Assembly: GCA_013042475.1 (NCBI GenBank)
Contig: JABDQA010000033.1
Coordinates: 1-40,190, forward strand
Length of the DNA: 40,190 nt
Direction: 5' to 3'
Source: Desulfofustis sp.
GTDB taxonomy: Bacteria > Desulfobacterota > Desulfobulbia > Desulfobulbales > Desulfocapsaceae
The notes under the pieces are model-generated. The model worked only from the letters and a program-made list of their open reading frames with translations. It did not search any database and was not told the DNA's origin. Shown in pieces: positions 1-7,973 of the stretch. Made by a program: the position numbers and the translations under genes. How positions within the stretch are numbered: the first letter of the stretch is position 1; each line of letters opens with the position of its first letter.

Positions 1-2
1 CA

Positions 3-131
3 TTACCACCGATATAAGTATAAAAAAAAGAACAAGCAACCAAAGCAGAAGTTAAAAATTACAATTCCCAGAAACATGAGCAGTATAAACGACATTATCT
101 GTAGATTAAGTTTGCATTCATCCTTGGCCAT
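3..131 (-). CDS. small single-pass membrane ORF, 42 aa
   Basis: A short reading frame on the minus strand encodes 42 residues. It has a charged N-terminus (MAKDECK) and then one long hydrophobic segment, roughly residues 13-38, rich in Phe, Leu and Ile with two Cys. A purine-rich AGAGGGA lies about 6 bases before the ATG, which is good ribosome-binding spacing and the main reason to list it. It ends with TAA at the very edge of the window, so its downstream neighbour is not visible. I do not recognise a family. It could be a small membrane protein or a chance ORF in AT-rich DNA. Confidence 0.4.
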   Translation of the reverse strand: MAKDECKLNLQIMSFILLMFLGIVIFNFCFGCLFFFLYLYRW

Positions 132-254
132 AAATCTTCCCTCTTGGCAATTACTGTGAGAAGGTTCTCAAAATTTTCGATGCGTTTGTTTAATTATTGA
201 TTAGCCTAGCGGAATAGCTCTTATATTGCAACGATTCGTTCAATGATGCCGGGT

Positions 255-286
255 GCTTGAAACGCTTTCGAGAGCTATTTTTTTTT
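255..286 (+). terminator. possible Rho-independent terminator, plus strand
   Basis: An imperfect hairpin (arms GCTTGAAA and TTTCGAGAGC around a CGC loop) is followed by nine consecutive T on the plus strand. In the minus direction there is no T tract, so it would not end the carboxypeptidase transcript that stops at 301. No plus-strand gene is visible before it. Confidence 0.4.
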
Positions 287-300
287 CGTGATAAACAATG

Positions 301-1542
301 TTACGGTTGCTTTTCTTGCCTCGCCTGGTGATCATAATAGGCTCTGCTGAGCTTTAGCAACCGGTCTCTGTTGTTGATCTTCTGATTCAGCAGGATGATG
401 AAGGGGTCAAGATTTTCACCTGAGGAAAAATAACCGGCATAGCCGTAGACACCGGTCATGGTTCCCGATTTAAGGAGTATGTGCTCCGTTTCGCTCAGCA
501 GAGAGGCATATGGTTTAAAACGTTCAAGCAGGGTAATGGCTGCCGCTGGAGTTATCATATTCTTTCTCGACAAGCCCGATCCTTCGAAAATGATCACCTC
601 CTCACTTTTCAGCCCGGTCGTCGAGTATAGAACGTTGGTCATAGCCTCTCTGGCTTTTTCCCAGGTCGCCGGTGCACCATATTTAAGGGCTCCGCAATAG
701 AGAAAGAGCTGGTTGGCGATAAAATTATTTGAATATTTCAAACATGCCCTGAGCATTTCAGCTACCGTCATTTCACTATGATAGGTGTAGAGCAGTGAGT
801 CATTGGTCTCAACCCGCCCCCTGTGGAACTTTTTTCCGACTGCAATGTTTTGGCGACGCAGCTGTGCAGCGATAAGTTCGGCGGTAAGGCGGTGGGGAGT
901 TATGCTTGTGTTTCTATGGGAAAAGGCGGATACATTGACTCGGTGAAGTCCGGGCTCAACCAGGGTGCCGATCTCTCCGGTTATATCCAGCATGGGGGTC
1001 TGTGGCTCGAGTGAGTCGATGGTACCGGTATCATGTTTAATTAGCGCCACGGTATTAAAATTCACTGCCAGCGCCGAATTTAAGACATCATAAGGATTGG
1101 CCGAGTTTTCCGCACCATCAGGGGGGCCTTCGAGTTGAAAGAAACTGTCGTCCAATAAAATGGACTCCACCCGGTCAAGCCCCTTGTCTTTCAGACTCAG
1201 TGCAATATCCTGCACACGCTCGGAGATCAGGTAGGGATCGCCGTAACCTTTGACGCACAGGATTTTGTTATTGCGTAGATAAAATTCCGTTTTTATACGA
1301 TGTGATGGCTCCAGAATCTCGAGGATCGACAGGGCCGTGGCGATTTTGATGGTCGAGGCAGGAATTAAAAGAGTGTCACTATTTAATTCAGCGATGGTTG
1401 TGCCGTTTCTGGTAAGCACGTATCCGCCATTCTCTATGAGTGTGTCGAGGGAGGAGGAATCTTCTGCTACGGAGACGGCGGTATAAAAAAAGGCCCACAA
1501 CAGGAGTAACATACTCGGAGCTGTGGGCCTGGAACAACGCAT
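301..1542 (-). CDS. dacB: D-alanyl-D-alanine carboxypeptidase/endopeptidase, PBP4 (S13) family
   Basis: Predicted periplasmic penicillin-binding enzyme that trims or cleaves peptidoglycan peptide cross-links. The 413-residue product has an N-terminal hydrophobic export signal (about residues 11-26, ending near VSVA). The three active-site motifs are present: SxxK at 63-66 (STIK), SxN at 271-273 (SNN) and KSG at 358-360 (KSGT). The GDPYL and DDSFF motifs between them are typical of S13 enzymes. It is somewhat shorter than classical PBP4, and the insert domain between motifs 1 and 2 is present. It follows the TrpB gene by only 23 bases, so it is probably co-transcribed. No clear ribosome-binding site precedes ATG 1542. 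An in-frame ATG at 1512 is an alternative start. Family assignment is firm; whether it acts as carboxypeptidase or endopeptidase cannot be told. Confidence 0.88.
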   Translation of the reverse strand: MRCSRPTAPSMLLLLWAFFYTAVSVAEDSSSLDTLIENGGYVLTRNGTTIAELNSDTLLIPASTIKIATALSILEILEPSHRIKTEFYLRNNKILCVKGYGDPYLISERVQDIALSLKDKGLDRVESILLDDSFFQLEGPPDGAENSANPYDVLNSALAVNFNTVALIKHDTGTIDSLEPQTPMLDITGEIGTLVEPGLHRVNVSAFSHRNTSITPHRLTAELIAAQLRRQNIAVGKKFHRGRVETNDSLLYTYHSEMTVAEMLRACLKYSNNFIANQLFLYCGALKYGAPATWEKAREAMTNVLYSTTGLKSEEVIIFEGSGLSRKNMITPAAAITLLERFKPYASLLSETEHILLKSGTMTGVYGYAGYFSSGENLDPFIILLNQKINNRDRLLKLSRAYYDHQARQEKQP

Positions 1543-1565
1543 GGGCGCTGCAGTATTATATAAAT

Positions 1566-2909
1566 TTAAAGCTTGGGCAATTTGGCCATCGATTCGGCAA
1601 TCTGTTCCGCGGGATAATCAAAATCCTCGAGTTCACCGGCAAAATATTTGTCGTATGAAGCCATATCGATAAGTCCGTGGCCTGAGAAGTTGAACAGAAT
1701 GGTCTTTGGCTCTTCGGGTTCTCTGGTGGCCTCGATTATCGCGCCGCGGATCGCGTGGCAAGTTTCCGGTGCGGGGATGATACCCTCTGTTTTGGCAAAC
1801 AGCACCCCGGCTTCGAAACATTCAAGCTGCTGGAGTCTGATCGGCTCGACGATCTTATCTCGAACCATGGCCGATACAATCGGAGCCATACCATGATAGC
1901 GCAGACCACCCGCATGGATGCCGGGCGGAATGAAATCATGCCCCAGGGTATGCATGTAAAGCAGAGGCGTGGTCTGGGCAGTATCACCGAAATCCCAGGT
2001 CAGCTCTCCTGCGGTCAGAGTCGGACAGGAGGCCGGTTCGGTGCCGACAAAACGGATTTTCTTTCCTTCCAGATAATCAGGGAGGAAGGGGACCGCCAGC
2101 CCGGCAAAATTGGAACCACCGCCGCAGCAACCAATGATCACATCAGGGAAATCACCGGCAATTTCCATCTGTTGCTTGGCTTCGAGGCCGATAATCGATT
2201 GGTGCAGGATAACGTGATTCAACACTGAGCCGAGACTATAGTTGGTGTCTTCCCGGGTGGCGGCATCTTCAATCGCTTCCGAGATGGCGATGCCCAGAGA
2301 GCCGGGTGTGTCAGGCATCTTTGCACGAATTGCACGACCGGTGTTGGTCTCGTCGCTCGGACTGGCGACGACATTGGCGCCATAGGCGTGCATGACCGAT
2401 TTGCGGTAAGGCTTCTGCTCGAAGGACACCCGGACCATATAGACCTTACATTCGATGCCGAATTTATTGGTAGCCAGGGACAGTGCAGAGCCCCATTGGC
2501 CGGCACCGGTTTCGGTGGCAATTCTCTTGATGCCCTCGCGGGAATTGTAGTAGGCCTGGGCCACGGCAGTATTGGGTTTGTGGGAACCAACCGGGGAGAC
2601 GCCTTCGTTTTTGAAATAGATTTTGGCCTTGGTGTTAAGGGCTTTCTCAAGGGTGGTCGCCCGCACAAGGGGAGAGGGGCGCCAGATTTTTAGTATTTCC
2701 AGTACCTCTTCGGGAATGTCAACAAAACGCTCTGGCGTCATTTCCTGCTCGAGCAGACCCATGGGAAAGATGGCGGCAAGTTTTTCAGGCCCCATCGGTT
2801 CCTTGGTTTCCGGATCAAGCGGCGGCTGGAGGCCTCCTGGCAGATCGGGGACCACGTTGTACCACTGGAGGGGCATTTGATCATCACGCAAGACGATTTT
2901 TTTATTCAT
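1566..2909 (-). CDS. trpB: tryptophan synthase beta chain, TrpB2 type
   Basis: PLP-dependent enzyme condensing indole with serine to tryptophan. At 447 residues it is longer than canonical TrpB1 (about 400) and begins with the extended N-terminal region of the TrpB2 group ([10 protein letters not shown] and a long segment before the core). The PLP lysine is K111 in GSHKPNTA, the catalytic Glu is E133 in ETGAGQWG, and the phosphate-binding loop is GGGSN at 263-267. A strong AGGAGAG site precedes the ATG at 2909. No trpA or other trp genes are nearby, which is common for stand-alone TrpB2. It lies between the radical SAM gene and dacB on the same strand. The beta-type enzyme call is confident; its role as the main tryptophan synthase or an indole-salvage form is open. 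Confidence 0.9.
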   Translation of the reverse strand: MNKKIVLRDDQMPLQWYNVVPDLPGGLQPPLDPETKEPMGPEKLAAIFPMGLLEQEMTPERFVDIPEEVLEILKIWRPSPLVRATTLEKALNTKAKIYFKNEGVSPVGSHKPNTAVAQAYYNSREGIKRIATETGAGQWGSALSLATNKFGIECKVYMVRVSFEQKPYRKSVMHAYGANVVASPSDETNTGRAIRAKMPDTPGSLGIAISEAIEDAATREDTNYSLGSVLNHVILHQSIIGLEAKQQMEIAGDFPDVIIGCCGGGSNFAGLAVPFLPDYLEGKKIRFVGTEPASCPTLTAGELTWDFGDTAQTTPLLYMHTLGHDFIPPGIHAGGLRYHGMAPIVSAMVRDKIVEPIRLQQLECFEAGVLFAKTEGIIPAPETCHAIRGAIIEATREPEEPKTILFNFSGHGLIDMASYDKYFAGELEDFDYPAEQIAESMAKLPKL

Positions 2910-3005
2910 GTTCTCTCCTGTTGGCTTGCAGATAGTGTAGTCAACTTTCAGGTGCGCGGAACAAAGGTCTTCTTACCACGAAATGTCTGCTGCCGGCAAG
3001 GGGGA

Positions 3006-5531
3006 TCACTCCTCCAGCTCAGACCATGAGGTTTTCAAGATCTGAAGCGTGAGCATTTCTGCCTCGTCAAGATGCAGAAGGGCCGCCAGTGCCTCCACTG
3101 GCTTTGTCCCGGGTTCTGAGCTTCGGTTGATCAACTTAAGAGTGATACGATTACCTGATTTCAGTGCAATCCCTTTGATCAGGGGGCGGATGTCGAGGGA
3201 CTTTTGTCTCCCTTTTCTGAACCGTTCGATATTCAGCGAATCGATTGAGTCAAAGTCTGCAACAAGGCTCTGTTCCGATTCACTGAGATCTCGTGGAAAG
3301 GTGATATCATAGGTGCTGATAATGTTCTGTGCCAGTTTTCCTGTGAGGGCGCTGATATCGGTGATCTCCATGCCGGCTGGGAGCACATGGTTAAGGATAT
3401 TTTTTGCCTCGGCGGGCTTGGTGATGGGCTTGAGTAGATCGACCGAAAAAAATTCACAGTAGCTCATGGTACCCACCGGTAGAGCAGGCCCGAAGGAGAT
3501 TTTCGGGGAAGGGTTAAACCCCTTAGAAAAATGAGGTTTCAGTTTGGCCCTGCGTAGAGCCCGATGGATGATTTGCAGAAATTCCAGATGACCAAGGTAA
3601 CAGATGGGGCCAATCCTGGAATAGCTGATCAGATAGCGGTAGTGATTCTCGGCCGAGTCCTCAACAACGGTTTCATCACGGATGGCGGCTCGCGGAGGAG
3701 GAGATTTCTTACGATTGTGGACGACCGGCATGATCGTTTTGAAATCGCATAAACCACATTTCTGGCAGGAGTGGTATCGGCAATCCGGTGTGTATTCCCG
3801 AGTGCGGCTCTTATATCGTTCCGCCACGAAAAACTCCTGTTCTATCATGGGGTCTATGTGGTCCCATGGTAGTCGCTCGTCTTCAGCCCGTTCGCGTAAA
3901 TAATCATCAAGATCGATGTCCATCCGGGTGGCTGCATCGCTCCAGATGGACAGGTCGAAATGTTCGCTCCAGCTATCCAGCCGCGCCCCGCTCTCCCAGG
4001 CATTAATGAGAAGGGCGGTGAGTCGTCGGTCACCTCGGGAAAAGACGCCCTCCAAAAAGCTCATTTCAGGATCGTGATATTTTAAAGTGATCCCCTTCTT
4101 CCTCAATTTGGATTTGAGCAGGCCGAATCGTTCCCGACTCTGCTCCACGCTCAACTGGACTTCCCATTGAAATGGGGTATGCGGTTTTGGTACAAAGGTT
4201 CCGACACTCACCGAGATCTTCTTCCTGCCTCGTCCACTGACCTCGCCAGCCAGCGCCGTTTTCTCGACCAGGTCGGCGATGGCTTCAATGTCTTTCTCGG
4301 TTTCGGTCGGCAGTCCTATCATGAAATAGAGTTTGATCAAGTTCCAGCCGAGTGCGTAGGCTTGCTGGGCTGTCTGCAGCAAATCTGTTTCGCTAATCCC
4401 TTTGTTTATGGTTTGCCGTAGCCGTTCACTACCGGCTTCGGGAGCCAGAGTGAAGCCTGTTTTCCTTACCCGACGGATCTGATCCATGAGTTCCCGGGTC
4501 AGGGTTCCCACCCGCATTGACGGCATAGCCACCGAAACCTTTTCGGAGGAAAAACGGCGCATCAGCTCGGGCAGTACTTCAGGTAAGCAACTGTAATCTC
4601 CGGTTGACAGCGATAGGAGGGAAATCTCATCGAATCCGGAATGGCCGATGCCCTGCTCAGCCAGTTCCATTACCTGCTTGACACTGCGTTCCCTTACCGG
4701 CCGATAGGTCATCCCCGCCTGACAGAAGCGGCAGCCCCTGGTGCATCCGCGAGCTACTTCAACAGCCAATCGGTCATGAACGATACGGGCGTTGGGTACC
4801 AATGGTCTGTGAAGGTGGTCAATCCGGTCAAGATCTGGCAACACTCTTCTTTTAACTGAATTCGGTCCTCCTTGCAGAGGAGCCACCGACAATGTTTCCC
4901 CCTGATCATTATAGCGAGGCTGGAACATGTGTGGTATATAGATGCCGTCGATCTTCCCAAGTCCATCAATTATGCTTGAGCGGTTCAGGCCTTTTGCTTT
5001 TAGTGATGCAACCATATGACTTACGTCGGCCACGGCTTCTTCTCCATCGCCGATGACAAATGCGTCGAACAGCTCAGCAACCGGTTCCGGATTGAAAGCG
5101 CAGGTGCCTCCGCCGATGATAATCGGAGAGGATTCGTTTCTGTCGTCGGCACGAAACTCAATCTCGGCTAGATCGAGTATGGTGAGCACGTTGGTGTAGC
5201 AGAGTTCGTGAGGCAGGGTGATGCCGATCAAATCAAGTTCCCTCAACGGGGTGGCGGTTTCAAGCGTTGTCAGGGAAATGGTTCGACGACGCATCAGCAC
5301 TTCTGCATCAGGAGCCGGACAGTAACAGCGTTCAGCGGATACAGAGTCAAGATCGTTAAGTATGTGGTAGAGGATTTGCAAGCCCTGGTGGGACATTCCG
5401 ATCTCGTAGAGATCGGGAAATATCAGCGCCCACTTAACCTCGGCGCTGGTTTCAATCTCAGGCAAGTTGAATTCGCAGCCAAGATAGCGCCCTGGTCTAT
5501 TGATTAATGGTAGAAATGTCTGATCGTCCAT
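3006..5531 (-). CDS. radical SAM protein fused to DUF2344 (TIGR03960/TIGR03936 type)
   Basis: An 841-residue fusion. The N-terminal ~240 residues resemble the B12-binding-like Rossmann region of large radical SAM enzymes, without the cobalamin-binding DxHxxG. The radical SAM CxxxCxxC is C263, C267, C270 in RGCTRGCRFC. A second four-cysteine cluster follows (C584, C589, C592, C595), probably another iron-sulfur or metal site. The segment from about 630 to the end (YLISYSRIGPICYLGHLE onward) is the DUF2344 domain, often encoded separately. Radical SAM enzymes cleave S-adenosylmethionine reductively; the substrate here is unknown, and an RNA or ribosome link is only suggested by gene context in other genomes. 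Start ATG 5531 has a weak ribosome-binding site. It lies 97 bases upstream of trpB and may be co-transcribed. Confidence 0.85.
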   Translation of the reverse strand: MDDQTFLPLINRPGRYLGCEFNLPEIETSAEVKWALIFPDLYEIGMSHQGLQILYHILNDLDSVSAERCYCPAPDAEVLMRRRTISLTTLETATPLRELDLIGITLPHELCYTNVLTILDLAEIEFRADDRNESSPIIIGGGTCAFNPEPVAELFDAFVIGDGEEAVADVSHMVASLKAKGLNRSSIIDGLGKIDGIYIPHMFQPRYNDQGETLSVAPLQGGPNSVKRRVLPDLDRIDHLHRPLVPNARIVHDRLAVEVARGCTRGCRFCQAGMTYRPVRERSVKQVMELAEQGIGHSGFDEISLLSLSTGDYSCLPEVLPELMRRFSSEKVSVAMPSMRVGTLTRELMDQIRRVRKTGFTLAPEAGSERLRQTINKGISETDLLQTAQQAYALGWNLIKLYFMIGLPTETEKDIEAIADLVEKTALAGEVSGRGRKKISVSVGTFVPKPHTPFQWEVQLSVEQSRERFGLLKSKLRKKGITLKYHDPEMSFLEGVFSRGDRRLTALLINAWESGARLDSWSEHFDLSIWSDAATRMDIDLDDYLRERAEDERLPWDHIDPMIEQEFFVAERYKSRTREYTPDCRYHSCQKCGLCDFKTIMPVVHNRKKSPPPRAAIRDETVVEDSAENHYRYLISYSRIGPICYLGHLEFLQIIHRALRRAKLKPHFSKGFNPSPKISFGPALPVGTMSYCEFFSVDLLKPITKPAEAKNILNHVLPAGMEITDISALTGKLAQNIISTYDITFPRDLSESEQSLVADFDSIDSLNIERFRKGRQKSLDIRPLIKGIALKSGNRITLKLINRSSEPGTKPVEALAALLHLDEAEMLTLQILKTSWSELEE

Positions 5532-5584
5532 ACACTTACGATGTGATCATCTGGAGCTTCGTGCTCCGTGCTCGGGAGCCTCAA

Positions 5585-5613
5585 CAATTACTGAAAATAA
5601 GTTGACTTTTCAA
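5585..5613 (-). promoter_or_regulatory. sigma70-like promoter for the radical SAM gene
   Basis: On the minus strand TTGAAA (5608-5613) and TAATTG (5585-5590) are separated by 17 bases, 54 bases ahead of the ATG at 5531. Its -35 box abuts the -35 box of the opposing promoter. Confidence 0.4.
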
Positions 5614-5631
5614 GAATGGATAAGGTATTGA
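5602..5631 (+). promoter_or_regulatory. sigma70-like promoter for the AMIN-domain gene
   Basis: TTGACT (5602-5607) and TATTGA (5626-5631) are spaced by 18 bases, giving a leader of about 135 bases before the ATG at 5775. The -10 region contains a 16-base string that recurs exactly at 36804-36819. Confidence 0.45.
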
Positions 5632-5774
5632 AATAGTATCTTATCTAAGTATAAATGCAGAAATTCACCTCGTCCGACGTTGTGATGTATTTGAGATTCT
5701 GCCCCTTGGTAAGGAATCCGGCCCGGCAGATGTGGATTGTCGTTATCCTTACGATCTTAGATTAATGTGAGACA

Positions 5775-6980
5775 ATGGGTCCTGAATTTGTGAAGCGGTT
5801 ATTGTACGGACTGGCCTCTATCTTTTTATTTTCCACTATTCTTGCTGTGGAGGCCAAGGCAGCATCAAATGGACTGGTGCTTGGGTCGATTGAGGTGGTC
5901 GCTGGTAACGATAAGCCCGAACAGGTTGTATTCAAGCTTGATGGTTCCTATACTCCCAAATCATTTAGGTTAAACGGCGACAACCCCCGGTTGGTATTCG
6001 ATTTTTATGGGGTGAAATATCCATCTGAAATCATCCGGATCGACGATATAGACGGCAACATCATTGCCGGGATTCGAGTTGGCAGGCACAACGAGCCGCC
6101 CAAAACCCGTGTGGTTGTCGATATTCAAAAAGATAGCCCCTATCTGCACGAAGAGACTTTTAACGTCTCAAATAATAGCCTGGTCGTTACCTTTACTCCA
6201 GATTTTCCAAAAGTGGCCTCTGAGGATAGTATCGACCAACCACCACGTATCGTGGTGGAGAGTACCAAGGTTGTGCATTCCGGCAGCCAGACCAAACCGG
6301 AAGGTGAAGTGCCTGCAACTGACGAGAAGGAATTTACACAGGGCAAGGATACCCCGGTTGAGATTGCAGCGACTCCTACGCAAGAAGATACCCCGGTTGA
6401 GATTGCAGCGACTCCTGCGCAAGAAGTCCAGGAGACCGCCACCTCCTCACCGGCGGCAGAGCCAGAAACCCCAGCGGAACCCTCACCTCCCGAGCCTCCA
6501 GCACCTCCGGCCCCCTCCCCTCCTGTTCAACCGAGCGAACCGAGTAAAACGGAGCAACAAACGCAGCTGGCGAAGCCGGAGCAGCCCGTTGAACCACAGA
6601 GCATTGAAGCTGAAGATATTGTACCGGTATTGCTCGATGTCTCATTTGAAAAATCAATCAATGATAGTGAAACGGTCCTGTTCAGGCTCAATCATTTTTA
6701 TCCGCCGCTGGTCTTCGGTATTGAGAAAGGAGAGCCAAGGGTCGTCTGCGATTTCTTCGATGCCGAAATTGATGAAAAGATTTCGCCGGTAATCGAGGCT
6801 GGCGGACAATTCGTCGATCGAATTATAGTGACCAACGAGTCCGACCCTGACAAGGTGCGGGTCGAGCTGGTGCTCATGCCCAACCGAAACTACGACCTCC
6901 AACAGCTATTCTTCAAAGAGGACAACCTCTTCGTTGTTATCGTCAAAGAACTCAAGGAAGATTCAGCAGCAGCCAACTAG
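5775..6980 (+). CDS. exported protein with two AMIN-like domains
   Basis: A 401-residue envelope protein. The signal peptide spans roughly residues 1-30, with likely cleavage after an AKA motif. Two beta-rich AMIN-like domains are visible: about 33-135 (pattern RLVFDFYG, TRVVVDI) and about 280-398 (pattern RVVCDFFD, VRVELVL). They flank a Pro/Glu/Ala-rich linker (about 136-278) that includes a 13-residue tandem duplication at 192-217. AMIN domains target proteins such as PilQ and AmiC to peptidoglycan or secretin complexes. No secretin or amidase domain is present, so a scaffold or adaptor role is inferred. It is a single gene, divergent from the radical SAM gene and convergent with the lipoprotein gene at 7146. 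Confidence 0.75.
   Translation: MGPEFVKRLLYGLASIFLFSTILAVEAKAASNGLVLGSIEVVAGNDKPEQVVFKLDGSYTPKSFRLNGDNPRLVFDFYGVKYPSEIIRIDDIDGNIIAGIRVGRHNEPPKTRVVVDIQKDSPYLHEETFNVSNNSLVVTFTPDFPKVASEDSIDQPPRIVVESTKVVHSGSQTKPEGEVPATDEKEFTQGKDTPVEIAATPTQEDTPVEIAATPAQEVQETATSSPAAEPETPAEPSPPEPPAPPAPSPPVQPSEPSKTEQQTQLAKPEQPVEPQSIEAEDIVPVLLDVSFEKSINDSETVLFRLNHFYPPLVFGIEKGEPRVVCDFFDAEIDEKISPVIEAGGQFVDRIIVTNESDPDKVRVELVLMPNRNYDLQQLFFKEDNLFVVIVKELKEDSAAAN
6348..6425 (+). repeat. 39-bp tandem duplication, two copies
   Basis: Copies at 6348-6386 and 6387-6425 differ at one base. They encode DTPVEIAATP(T/A)QE twice in the linker of the AMIN protein. Being a multiple of three, the repeat keeps the frame and can vary in copy number without breaking the gene. 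Confidence 0.95.
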
Positions 6981-7081
6981 TTTCAGCACGTAAACGGCCC
7001 ATTTGTTGACGCTTGGTTGCGCTCGAGACTTATCCTTAAAGAGGGTACATGCCTAAGAAATATTCATCGTATATCTAAATC

Positions 7082-7131
7082 TTGAAACGAAATATTTCGT
7101 TTTCCGATGGAAAGTAACTAGCTTCCATCAA
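7082..7131. repeat. intergenic double-hairpin element, copy 1
   Basis: A perfect 18-bp palindrome (AAACGAAAT/ATTTCGTTT, 7085-7102) is followed by nested inverted repeats: TTTCC-GAT-GGAAA, and GATGGAA (7106-7112) with TTCCATC (7123-7129). It lies between convergent genes ending at 6980 and 7146. A related copy occurs at 23007-23049 (32 of 41 aligned positions identical). It may be a bidirectional transcription-end structure or a dispersed REP-like repeat. Confidence 0.55.
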
Positions 7132-7145
7132 AATCTTCATTCAGG

Positions 7146-7973
7146 CTAGGGGAGCCAGGCTCTCAGGAAGCCCCTGGGAATATCGATATTGAAATCCGCA
7201 GGCACAAATTTACTCTGTCTGATATCGGAAAAGCGCAGGTCGACTCTGCCGTGAAGTGGCAGTCCATCTATTGACATGGCAACCGGGTAGAGACATTGGT
7301 CTATTTCCTGCCACTCGATGTAGGCGAGAGTGGCGAAGGTTCTATTACCTTCATCGAGCAGGATTCTTTCAATAATTCTACCATTTTTCCAGTCAAAGAG
7401 AAGATGCTCATCAAGTGCTTCAGAATCGGCACCAGCCATGCTCAGCCAGGCCCCGCGGCTCTTGGAATCGTGTCGTATTTCAACTATCTGGCCGACTGGA
7501 GCCGATGAGCGCCCGCCCATCCAGTCCAGCCAGGTTCCATTCACCAGGTTGAGCGGCAGGTCGTGGCGCATTGCCCATGAGCGCAGACCGCCGGTGACAA
7601 CTGATCGGTCTACCGTGTCGATGTCACTATAAATCTTACCATTGGTGGCTATGACACGGAGCGGCTGGCCCAGGGGATTGGAGACGATGAGTTTCAGGTA
7701 AGCAGGTTCCAACATCCGGCAATAAGCATTGAAAGAGAAGTTACTGACTGACGAAGTCCAGCGGATCTCAGACTCTGCATCCCAACTGGGACCGCAGACA
7801 GCCTGAGACGCGATGAAATTCATATAGGAGCTCTCAACGGCGCTCTTTGGTTCACCTTCGAGTGATGTAGTCCATGGTGTTTTCGCACAACTGCTAAGTG
7901 CCAGAACAACCAGAAGGGGAAAAAGATGGCCTAAAGCTGCTGAATTTCTCGATCTAGCTGTTCCGGAGTGCAT
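7146..7973 (-). CDS. outer-membrane lipoprotein, LolB/DUF4292-like
   Basis: The 275-residue product has an arginine-containing N-terminus, a hydrophobic stretch and a lipobox (LALSSC, lipidated Cys 29). The mature part has the beta-rich pattern of small outer-membrane lipoproteins of the LolB/DUF4292 type (for example LIVSNPLGQPLRVIATNGKI, DLRFSDI, FNIDIP). This is a fold-level resemblance, not a sure assignment. I chose the ATG at 7973, which overlaps the end of the TPR gene by 20 bases. The frame stays open upstream to 8015, but that adds a long basic stretch before the signal. It is the last gene of the ffh operon chain. A role in lipoprotein or lipid handling with its TPR neighbour is inferred. 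Confidence 0.65.
   Translation of the reverse strand: MHSGTARSRNSAALGHLFPLLVVLALSSCAKTPWTTSLEGEPKSAVESSYMNFIASQAVCGPSWDAESEIRWTSSVSNFSFNAYCRMLEPAYLKLIVSNPLGQPLRVIATNGKIYSDIDTVDRSVVTGGLRSWAMRHDLPLNLVNGTWLDWMGGRSSAPVGQIVEIRHDSKSRGAWLSMAGADSEALDEHLLFDWKNGRIIERILLDEGNRTFATLAYIEWQEIDQCLYPVAMSIDGLPLHGRVDLRFSDIRQSKFVPADFNIDIPRGFLRAWLP

Noticed and set aside
1755-2228. 157-codon plus-strand ORF antisense to trpB
   Set aside because: A shadow of the conserved TrpB catalytic region; no motif or ribosome-binding site of its own.
6064-6792. 242-codon ORF in another frame of the AMIN gene
   Set aside because: It is Arg/Pro-rich because of the repetitive Pro/Glu codons of the real frame; the real frame has a signal peptide and two domains.
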